This document shows, in pieces, positions 6,699 to 11,916 of a stretch of DNA of 11,916 nucleotides. Made by a program: the position numbers and the translations under genes. The notes below the pieces were generated by a model that was not told the origin of the DNA, searched no databases, and saw nothing but the letters and a program-made list of their open reading frames with translations. Location: assembly GCA_023433985.1 (NCBI GenBank), contig JAEYTN010000214.1, positions 1 to 11,916 of the forward strand, in the 5' to 3' direction. The stretch is from Pseudomonadota bacterium. Lineage in GTDB: Bacteria; Pseudomonadota; Alphaproteobacteria; Rhizobiales; Devosiaceae. Position 1 is the stretch's first letter. Each line of letters begins with the position of its first letter.

Positions 6699-6736
6699 GG
6701 CCCGGCACTGTCGCCCCTGCGGGCAGGCGGCACAAG

Positions 6737-7000
6737 TCAGGCGCTGAAGTCGAGCGCGCTGGCCATTTTCTTTTGCTTTTCCTGCGCCTGCGTCTGGATG
6801 CGCTGGGCGGCGATACGCAAGGTCAGGTTGATCTCTTCGCCGGTATTGATCGTGGCACCGCCGATCAGGCCGGAGGCCGCGGCAGCGTTCTTTTCGATAT
6901 CAGCCTGGGCATATGCCTTGCGCTTCAGACGCGCATTCTCCGCCTCCTGGTACAAGGAAGGGCGCGGCAACCACTTCATGGTGCGCTTCTGAATCTGCAT
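6737..7000 (-). CDS. Hypothetical protein, 87 aa
   Basis: A small basic protein, not recognised by function. It opens [24 protein letters not shown], split as 1-12 and 13-24, with an [11 protein letters not shown] motif, then a Lys/Arg-rich helix ([19 protein letters not shown], 20-38), an Ala/Gly-rich stretch (39-52), and a C-terminal amphipathic helix rich in Gln and Lys (58-81). The composition suggests a helical, possibly coiled-coil protein; there is no signal peptide. The start at 7000 has a weak ribosome site, and Met8 is an alternative. The reading frame is supported by coherent amino-acid pattern and typical G/C at third positions rather than by a known domain. It diverges from the phosphohexomutase gene across 108 nt. 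Confidence 0.6.
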   Translation of the reverse strand: MQIQKRTMKWLPRPSLYQEAENARLKRKAYAQADIEKNAAAASGLIGGATINTGEEINLTLRIAAQRIQTQAQEKQKKMASALDFSA

Positions 7001-7108
7001 GGCCGGAGCCTGCCTTGCGGGTCTGAACGAATTGTTAACGCCACCTGATACTTGTCTCTGCTCGCCGCCCCGTGAACACTGCGGCCCGGGATCAAGGAGA
7101 AGTCGACC
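7001..7108. other. Divergent intergenic region
   Basis: The gap between the 87-aa gene (minus) and the phosphohexomutase gene (plus) holds an AT-richer patch at about 7026-7052 (GAATTGTTAACG, then CTGATACT). GATACT (7047-7052) resembles a -10 box, but I see no -35 box at the right spacing. It ends with AAGGAG (7094-7099), a good ribosome site for the ATG at 7109. No EcfG-like pair is present. Confidence 0.25.
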
Positions 7109-8518
7109 ATGGCGGACTCACTGAAGTTCGGCACCAGCGGCCTGCGTGGCCTCGCCACGGATCTGGTCGGCAACGCTGCCCGCCGCTACGCCGCCGCTTT
7201 CGTTCGCCACCTCGAGGCCACGGGGCAGGGGGGCTCCGGCAAGGTCTACCTGGCGCGCGACCTTCGCGCATCGAGCCCGGCGATCCTCCGTGACTGCGCG
7301 GTGGCAATCCGCGCCGCGGGGCTCGAGCCTGTCGATTGCGGCGTGCTGCCGACGCCCGCACTGGCGCTTCACGCCATGGCGCTGGGCGGCGCAGCCATCA
7401 TGGTGACCGGAAGCCATATCCCAGCCGATCGCAACGGGCTGAAGTTCTACGTGCCCAGGGGGGAGATATCGAAGGCCGACGAAGCGGGCATCGCCGCTGC
7501 GCTCCTCGACGAGGTGCCCGAGGGGCCAGGCGAGGCCGCCGACGAGTACCCCCAGGCCGGGGATCGCTACCGCCAGCGCTACCGCCACCTCCTCGGCACC
7601 GAAGCATTGAGGGATTGGCGCATCGGCGTCTTCGAGCACTCCTCGGTGGCACGCGACCTGCTCGTGTCGTTCCTCACCCGTGCCGGCGCGGAAGTGGTTC
7701 GCCTTGGTCGCTCCGAGACCTTCATCCCGGTCGACACCGAAGCCTTCTCCGACACCATCTTCGAGCCGCGCCTCGACTGGATCGCCGAGTACCGGCTCGA
7801 TGCGATCGTCTCCACCGACGGCGACGGAGACCGGCCGCTGGTGATCGATGCGGCGGGCGAGTTCGTGCGCGGCGACGTGCTGGGGATGATCGCGGCGCGC
7901 TTCGTCGGTGTGTCCAAGGTAGTGACCCCGGTCACCTCCAACTCCGCGATCGAGGGCGTCGGCTGGTTCACCGAGGTGGAGCGCACCAAGGTCGGCTCGC
8001 CCTTCGTCATCGCCGGCATGGAGGCGCTCGGGCAGACCGGCGCTGTAGTTGGTTTCGAGGCCAATGGCGGCACGCTGCTCGGCAGCGACGTGATCGTCGA
8101 AAACCACACGCTTGCCGCGCTGCCCACGCGCGATGCCGTGCTGCCAATCCTCGCCGCCCTGGCGACCGCGAAACGTCAGGGCCTGTCGCTCTCGGGGCTG
8201 GTGCGATCGCTGCCCGTGCGCGCTGCGCTCAGCGACCGGCTGACCGAGGTGCCGGGCGAGCGGAGCGCCGATTTCCTGCGCCGCCTGGCGGAGGAGGAGG
8301 ACTACGCAACGCAGTACTTCGCCCCTGTCGGCGAGGTGCAGAGCATGTCCGCCATCGACGGCCTGCGCTTCGGCCTCGCCTCGGGCGATACGGTACACTA
8401 CCGTGCCTCCGGCAACGCGCCGGAGCTGCGCTGCTACGTCGAGGGCATTACGCCCGAGCGCGCCGACGAGCTCCTGAAATGGGGCCTCGCCGCCGCGGCC
8501 TCCGTGGTGCGAGGCTGA
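7109..8518 (+). CDS. Phosphohexomutase, ManB-like phosphomannomutase
   Basis: Alpha-D-phosphohexomutase, 469 residues, interconverting hexose 6-phosphate and 1-phosphate; probably mannose, feeding GDP-mannose for polysaccharides, though glucose is possible. All four family loops are present: FGTSGLRG at the N-terminus; TGSHIP (100-105) with phosphoserine Ser102; the metal loop DGDGDRP with Asp237, Asp239 and Asp241; and the sugar loop FEANGG with Glu317 and Asn319. The phosphate-binding loop is RASGNAPELRCYVE starting at Arg432, where most family members have SGTEP; this and the GSHIPADRNG loop are typical of a ManB subgroup in alphaproteobacteria, as far as I recall. AAGGAG precedes the ATG. 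The NYN gene follows after 10 nt, so they form an operon. I give no symbol because substrate and local naming are uncertain. Confidence 0.88.
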   Translation: MADSLKFGTSGLRGLATDLVGNAARRYAAAFVRHLEATGQGGSGKVYLARDLRASSPAILRDCAVAIRAAGLEPVDCGVLPTPALALHAMALGGAAIMVTGSHIPADRNGLKFYVPRGEISKADEAGIAAALLDEVPEGPGEAADEYPQAGDRYRQRYRHLLGTEALRDWRIGVFEHSSVARDLLVSFLTRAGAEVVRLGRSETFIPVDTEAFSDTIFEPRLDWIAEYRLDAIVSTDGDGDRPLVIDAAGEFVRGDVLGMIAARFVGVSKVVTPVTSNSAIEGVGWFTEVERTKVGSPFVIAGMEALGQTGAVVGFEANGGTLLGSDVIVENHTLAALPTRDAVLPILAALATAKRQGLSLSGLVRSLPVRAALSDRLTEVPGERSADFLRRLAEEEDYATQYFAPVGEVQSMSAIDGLRFGLASGDTVHYRASGNAPELRCYVEGITPERADELLKWGLAAAASVVRG

Positions 8519-8528
8519 GGAGAACACG

Positions 8529-9296
8529 ATGGCGAACGGAAGCAAGGCGCAGCGGCTGGCGGTGCTGATCGACGCGGACAACGCCTCCTCGAAGATCGTC
8601 GAGGGCCTGTTCGAGGAAATCGCCAAGATCGGCGAGGCCAGCGTCCGGCGCATTTACGGCGACTTTTCCGGCACGCGCTCAAAGGGTTGGGCCGATGTGC
8701 TCGCCAGGTACGCGATCATCCCGCAGCAGCAGTTCGCCTATACCACCGGCAAGAACGCCTCCGACATCACGCTGGTGATCGACGCCATGGACCTGCTGCA
8801 TTCAGGTCGCTTCGACGGCTTCTGCCTCGTCTCGTCCGACAGCGATTTCACCCGACTTGCCGCGCGCATCCGGGAGGAGGGCGTGGACGTCTACGGTTTC
8901 GGCGAGCAGAAGACGCCAGAGAGCTTCCGGCAGGCCTGCCGCCGCTTCATCTACACCGAGAACCTCTTGCCGCAGGAGGCCGAGAAGGCGGGCGGCGCCG
9001 AGTCGCAGCAGTCGCTCGAACCCGCGCAGAACGCCGCCGACCTGATCCGGCGCGTCATCATCGAGATGGAAAGCGAGGAGGGCGCGGTGAGCCTCGGCCT
9101 GCTAGGCACGCAGCTGCAGAACCGCTACCCCGATTTCGACCCGCGCACCTACGGCCACAAGAAGCTGAGCGATCTGGTCAGGAGCCTGCCGAGCTTCGAA
9201 CTGCACAAAGGCGAAGGTGGCCACCTTCGCGTCAAGCTGCTGAAGGGGACGGCAGCGAAGCCTCGGCCGGCAAGGCCGGCGAAGCCGAAGGCCTGA
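8529..9296 (+). CDS. NYN domain RNase-like protein with LOTUS domain
   Basis: Predicted endoribonuclease of the LabA/DUF88 type, 255 residues. The NYN (PIN-like) domain spans about 9-148: AVLIDADNAS (11-20) with Asp15 and Asp17, a TTGKNASDITLVIDAMD block (72-88) with Asp79 and Asp85, and VSSDSDFTRLAARIRE (101-116) with Asp104 and Asp106. These acidic positions would bind the metal. A linker leads to an OST-HTH/LOTUS domain (about 169-238; DLIRRVIIEM, then YGHKKLSDLVRSLPSFEL), a likely RNA-binding module. The tail (239-255) is Lys/Pro/Ala-rich and basic. The ribosome site GAGGAG overlaps the stop of the phosphomutase gene, 10 nt upstream, showing cotranscription. The RNA target and any link to sugar metabolism are unknown. 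Its stop lies one base from that of the convergent LysE gene. Confidence 0.9.
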   Translation: MANGSKAQRLAVLIDADNASSKIVEGLFEEIAKIGEASVRRIYGDFSGTRSKGWADVLARYAIIPQQQFAYTTGKNASDITLVIDAMDLLHSGRFDGFCLVSSDSDFTRLAARIREEGVDVYGFGEQKTPESFRQACRRFIYTENLLPQEAEKAGGAESQQSLEPAQNAADLIRRVIIEMESEEGAVSLGLLGTQLQNRYPDFDPRTYGHKKLSDLVRSLPSFELHKGEGGHLRVKLLKGTAAKPRPARPAKPKA

Positions 9297-9297
9297 C

Positions 9298-9915
9298 CTA
9301 CTCCCGCGCGATCACGAACGCCGCGGCGCCGGCCATGATGGCGGCCGCCGTGCGGTTGAGGTTGCGCAACGCCCGCGACGAGCTGAACAGGTCACGCGCT
9401 GCGGCCGCGAGGCCGGCATAGCCGCAGGCGATGATCAGCAGCACGACCACCACGATGGTGACGAGCTCGGAGAAGCCGAGCACCGTGATCGGCTGGTCGA
9501 GCGGCACCACGGTGGGCAGCAGCGCGAGGTAGAACACGATGGTCTTGGGGTTGCCCAAGGTCAGCAGGAAGCCCGATAGGAAGGTCTTCCAGGCGCTGCC
9601 GTCTTTCTTTGCGCCGATCTGCTCCTGGCCTGGCTTCGCGCTCCAGAACTGCCAGGCGATGAAGAGCAGGTAGAGCGCGCTCCCCCACTTGATGACCACG
9701 AACACCGGCCCGAACCAGGTCGCAATCGCCGCCAGTCCGAACAGCGCGAATACCAGGTAGACCAGGTCGCCCACGAGGATGCCCAGCACCATCGGGAAGG
9801 CCGCGCGGAACCCGCCGCCCAGCGCCCGTGCCACTACGGCCGCGACACCGGGACCCGGCACCAGCACGGCAATGGCATAGGCGATGGTGAAGGCCGAAAG
9901 GGTAAGAAGGTCCAT
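9298..9915 (-). CDS. LysE/RhtB family exporter
   Basis: Inner-membrane amino-acid or metabolite exporter of the LysE superfamily, 205 residues, typical length. About six hydrophobic segments are visible: 4-22, 41-62, 68-92, 112-133, 148-168 and 187-203. The family motif PGPGV sits at 20-24, and GNPKTIVFYLALLP at 121-134 matches the conserved Asn-Pro-Lys region at the fifth segment. The substrate cannot be read from sequence. ATG at 9915 is supported by GGAG 7 nt upstream on the minus strand. It is the second gene after the nucleoside hydrolase, 36 nt away, so it is probably cotranscribed. A link to nucleoside or base export is possible by context (some RhtB-type exporters carry purines) but unproven. 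Confidence 0.9.
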   Translation of the reverse strand: MDLLTLSAFTIAYAIAVLVPGPGVAAVVARALGGGFRAAFPMVLGILVGDLVYLVFALFGLAAIATWFGPVFVVIKWGSALYLLFIAWQFWSAKPGQEQIGAKKDGSAWKTFLSGFLLTLGNPKTIVFYLALLPTVVPLDQPITVLGFSELVTIVVVVLLIIACGYAGLAAAARDLFSSSRALRNLNRTAAAIMAGAAAFVIARE

Positions 9916-9926
9916 GTGTGTCTCCG

Positions 9927-9951
9927 GGGCGACGGCGGCTCTATATCGCCC
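9927..9951 (-). other. Intercistronic inverted repeat
   Basis: GGGCGA (9927-9932) and TCGCCC (9946-9951) form a 6-bp stem with a 13-nt loop that starts directly after the stop codon of the nucleoside hydrolase gene and ends 11 nt before the LysE start. There is no T-run. It may protect the upstream message or lower expression of the exporter; it is too weak to call a terminator. Confidence 0.25.
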
Positions 9952-10893
9952 TTACGGCAGGCGGCTCAAGCGCTCGTGGATCAGCTCGTAGAAGCCCTCT
10001 GCGTCGCCCGAGCGCAGGAAATGGACGTTACGCGCCCGCCCCGTGACGCCCCAGTAGTCTGCAACCGTCATCCCGACCGTCAGCTCGCTGGCGGTCTCGA
10101 TCGCGACGTTGATGTGCCGGCCCTGGAACAGCTCCGGCTGCAGCAGGTAGGCAATGACGCACGGGTCGTGCAGCGGTGCGCCTTCGCTGCCGTACTTGTT
10201 GAGGTCGAAGCGCTCCGAGAAGCTCAGCATCGCATGCACGGCGTTGCCGGCCTTGTTGCCGATCGAGCGGATCTTCTCGAGGCGCGCCGGGGTCGACTGC
10301 ATCTGGTGCGTAAGGTCGAGCGGCGCCATCACGATCGGAATGCCCGAGCGCAGCACCACGTCCGCTGCTTCGGGATCGACATAGATGTTGAACTCGGCCA
10401 CCGGGGTGATGTTGCCGCCCTCGAAGTAGCCCCCGCCCATCATCACGATCTCTTTGACCCGCTCGGCAATCGCCGGCTTCTTTACCAGCGCCATCGCGAC
10501 ATTGGTGAGTGGCCCCAGGGTGCAGAGCGTAATGGTGCCGGGCTCGTGCGCCATGAGCGTGTCGATGATGAAGTCTACGCCGAACTGCGGCTCGAGCTGC
10601 TGGGTCGGGGCAGGGAGGTCGGGACCGTCGAGGCCGGTATCGCCATGCACATGCTCGGCAGTGACGAGGTGGCGGCGCATTGGCCGTTCGCAGCCGCCAT
10701 AGACCTTGATGTCGGTGCGGCCGGAGAGTTCGACCACCTTGAGCGCGTTGCGGGCGTTCTGCGCCAGCGACACGTTGCCCGCCACCGCCACGATGCCGAG
10801 GATGTCGAAATCCTCGGGCGACGCGAGCGCCATCAGCAGCGCCACGGCATCGTCCTGGCCGGGGTCGGTATCGATAATGATCTTGCGCTTCAT
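9952..10893 (-). CDS. Nucleoside hydrolase (IUNH family)
   Basis: Hydrolyses the N-glycosidic bond of ribonucleosides to base and ribose, in purine or pyrimidine salvage; 313 residues, normal length. The N-terminal DTDPGQDDA at 8-16 holds the calcium-binding Asp cluster (Asp8, Asp10, Asp14, Asp15). CTLGPLTNVAMAL (124-136) and VMMGGGY (150-156) follow; EFNIYVDPEAA (167-177) includes Asn169 for ribose binding. GAPLHDPCVIAYLL (238-251) supplies His242 and Asp243, matching the active-site His241 and calcium ligand Asp242 of the inosine-uridine enzyme; His83 lies where that group has a second histidine. No signal peptide, so cytoplasmic. Substrate range is uncertain. A sigma-70-like promoter is upstream at 10932-10960, and the LysE gene follows after 36 nt. 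Confidence 0.94.
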   Translation of the reverse strand: MKRKIIIDTDPGQDDAVALLMALASPEDFDILGIVAVAGNVSLAQNARNALKVVELSGRTDIKVYGGCERPMRRHLVTAEHVHGDTGLDGPDLPAPTQQLEPQFGVDFIIDTLMAHEPGTITLCTLGPLTNVAMALVKKPAIAERVKEIVMMGGGYFEGGNITPVAEFNIYVDPEAADVVLRSGIPIVMAPLDLTHQMQSTPARLEKIRSIGNKAGNAVHAMLSFSERFDLNKYGSEGAPLHDPCVIAYLLQPELFQGRHINVAIETASELTVGMTVADYWGVTGRARNVHFLRSGDAEGFYELIHERLSRLP

Positions 10894-10924
10894 GGACTTG
10901 GCCCCCGGCAGCTGAATTGATTCC

Positions 10925-10953
10925 CGGCGGGACTATAGGGGCGGGCCCCGCCG
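10925..10953. repeat. Inverted repeat flanking the -10 box
   Basis: CGGCGGG (10925-10931) and CCCGCCG (10947-10953) are a perfect 7-bp inverted repeat with a 15-nt spacer that holds the TATAGT box of the minus-strand promoter. It could be an operator for a regulator of the nucleoside hydrolase operon, or chance in GC-rich DNA. Confidence 0.3.
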
Positions 10954-10960
10954 CCGTCGA
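10932..10960 (-). promoter_or_regulatory. Sigma-70-like promoter for the nucleoside hydrolase
   Basis: On the minus strand TCGACG (10960-10955), a 17-nt spacer and TATAGT (10937-10932) match the housekeeping pattern at 4 of 6 and 5 of 6 positions. The predicted start is near 10925, giving a leader of about 30 nt to the ATG at 10893. Confidence 0.45.
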
Positions 10961-10967
10961 TGCGGGC

Positions 10968-10992
10968 GGAACGCGGCACCTGCACGCGCGTT
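10968..10992 (+). promoter_or_regulatory. Consensus EcfG promoter for the AI-2E family gene
   Basis: GGAAC (10968-10972), exactly 16 nt, CGTT (10989-10992): a perfect match to the alphaproteobacterial general-stress sigma factor consensus GGAAC-N16/17-CGTT. The predicted start near 11000 leaves about 20 nt of leader with the GGGAG ribosome site before TTG at 11020. Confidence 0.65.
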
Positions 10993-11007
10993 TTCCCGTA
11001 TCAAAGA

Positions 11008-11012
11008 GGGAG
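11008..11012 (+). promoter_or_regulatory. Ribosome binding site fixing a TTG start
   Basis: GGGAG lies 7 nt before TTG at 11020. The in-frame ATG at 11056 has no ribosome site, so the TTG is the better start; it also fits the predicted transcript start near 11000. Confidence 0.6.
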
Positions 11013-11019
11013 AGCGTCC

Positions 11020-11916
11020 TTGCCCAGAATAGCGAGTGGACCGAGCCGCGGCGTGATGCGCGACGTGGCGCGTACCAATTTCGAACGCGTGCTCGGCAAC
11101 GCCGCGAAGATGGCCACCGTACTGATCGGCGTCGTCATCGCGCTCGTCGCCATCCAGGCCGCGCAGGTCATCCTGGCGCCGGTCATGCTGGCCATCGTCA
11201 TCGGCCTGATGTTCGGTCCCCTAGCCGACATGATGGAGCAGCGCGGTGTGCCCGAGGGTATCTCGGCCGGCGTCGCTGTGCTGATCCTCATCCTCGTCAT
11301 CATCTCGGGCGGCTTCCTCTTCTACGGGCCGCTGGAGGAATGGGCCGGGCGCATCCCCTTGATCTGGTCCCGGCTGCAGGACGAACTGGCGAATCTCAAG
11401 GAGCCCATGGAGTCGCTCGGCGCGTTCCAGGAGCAGCTCAAGGGCATCCTCGGCTCGGACCGGGCGATGGAAGTCACCGTCGAGGACGGCTCCACGGTAA
11501 CCGGTATCGCCATGCTGGCGCCGGCCATTTTCGCGCAGGTGCTGATCTTTCTCGTTTCGCTCTACTTCTTCCTCGCCACGCGCGAGCAGATCCGCATCGC
11601 CACGCTCTCGCTCTGCGTCAGCCGGCGGATGCGCTGGCGGACAGCGCACGTGTTCCGCGACGTCGAACTCAAGGTCTCCAAGTACCTCATTACCATCACC
11701 ATGGTGAACGTCGGGGTCGGCGTCGTCGTGGCCGGGCTGATGTGGGCGATCGGCATGCCCTCGCCGATCCTCTGGGGCGCCCTGGCGGCCGTGCTCAACT
11801 ACATTCCCTTCGTCGGGCAGGCCTTCATGGCGGTGATCCTGTTCCTCGTCGGGCTTGCCACCGGAGGGGACCTTCCCTCCGCCATCGTGCCGGTGGCGCT
11901 CTACTGGGGCGTGAAC
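11020..11916 (+). CDS. AI-2E/PerM family transporter, 3' end beyond window
   Basis: Integral membrane protein of the AI-2 exporter superfamily (PerM/TqsA/UPF0118), open for 299 codons to the window end without a stop. After a short basic N-terminus, hydrophobic segments lie at about 32-50, 51-67, 80-103, 165-188, 225-248 and 256-285. An amphipathic stretch from about 105 to 160 separates the third and fourth, as usual for the family. The VLNYIPFVGQ motif (258-267 region) is the family's hallmark Asn-Tyr-Ile-Pro signature. Members export small molecules or exchange ions; the substrate is not readable, and the AI-2 name should not be taken as function. It starts at TTG (11020) behind GGGAG. A perfect EcfG promoter suggests general-stress induction. 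It is divergent from the nucleoside hydrolase gene. Confidence 0.9.
   Translation, partial: MPRIASGPSRGVMRDVARTNFERVLGNAAKMATVLIGVVIALVAIQAAQVILAPVMLAIVIGLMFGPLADMMEQRGVPEGISAGVAVLILILVIISGGFLFYGPLEEWAGRIPLIWSRLQDELANLKEPMESLGAFQEQLKGILGSDRAMEVTVEDGSTVTGIAMLAPAIFAQVLIFLVSLYFFLATREQIRIATLSLCVSRRMRWRTAHVFRDVELKVSKYLITITMVNVGVGVVVAGLMWAIGMPSPILWGALAAVLNYIPFVGQAFMAVILFLVGLATGGDLPSAIVPVALYWGVN

Noticed and set aside
7118..8653. 511-codon open frame antisense to the phosphohexomutase gene
   Set aside because: It lies opposite a gene with all family motifs and runs into the NYN gene; the product looks like His/Arg/Gly-rich noise.
9246..9292. Repeated GCCGGC-type units at the end of the NYN gene
   Set aside because: They encode the Lys/Pro/Ala-rich basic tail in frame; low-complexity coding sequence rather than a repeat element.
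9916..10920. 334-codon plus-strand open frame opposite the nucleoside hydrolase
   Set aside because: The opposite strand has the full set of IUNH catalytic motifs; this frame is a mirror.

Overview
This is a G+C-rich (about two thirds by eye) bacterial chromosomal segment with tightly packed genes on both strands. Gene content and promoter types suggest an alphaproteobacterium, most likely of the order Hyphomicrobiales: a ManB-type phosphohexomutase with the GSHIPADRNG active-site loop, an NYN-LOTUS protein, several small proteins of alphaproteobacterial look, and promoter-like sites matching the general-stress sigma factor EcfG (GGAAC-N16/17-CGTT). The genus cannot be fixed from this window. 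I see no insertion sequence, phage gene, CRISPR array, tRNA, rRNA or recombination scar; it looks like ordinary core or shell chromosome.

Layout. (i) 13-827: a divergent pair, a 69-residue DUF2188-like protein on the minus strand and a YidB/DUF937 protein on the plus strand, with EcfG-like promoters back to back around a short palindrome. (ii) 862-1412: a GC hairpin, a good sigma-70-like promoter, a leader with a GNRA-type hairpin, a 103-residue conserved hypothetical protein and a terminator hairpin. (iii) 1562-3619: an isolated glycogen debranching enzyme, glgX, starting at TTG. (iv) 3710-7000, all on the minus strand, in transcription order: an 87-residue hypothetical protein, a 3-methyladenine DNA glycosylase, a 101-residue hypothetical protein, a secreted PQQ-dependent sugar dehydrogenase and a YghA-type short-chain dehydrogenase. 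(v) 7109-9296, plus strand: a phosphohexomutase (ManB-like) followed 10 nt later by an NYN-LOTUS predicted RNase. (vi) 9298-10893, minus strand: a nucleoside hydrolase followed by a LysE-family exporter. (vii) 11020 to the window end: an AI-2E/PerM-family membrane protein, truncated by the window edge, behind a perfect EcfG consensus.

How the genes fit together. Themes are carbohydrate metabolism (glgX, phosphohexomutase, sugar dehydrogenase, SDR), DNA or RNA maintenance and salvage (glycosylase, NYN protein, nucleoside hydrolase) and small stress-type proteins. The most coherent thread is regulatory: one exact and three single-mismatch EcfG-like promoters lie in front of the DUF2188-like, YidB, SDR and AI-2E genes, which suggests that part of this region belongs to the general stress response. 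I did not find a convincing new defence or biosynthetic system. The oddest items are the phosphomutase/NYN operon, the altered phosphate-binding loop of the phosphomutase, and the structured regions around 242-317 and 862-1023.
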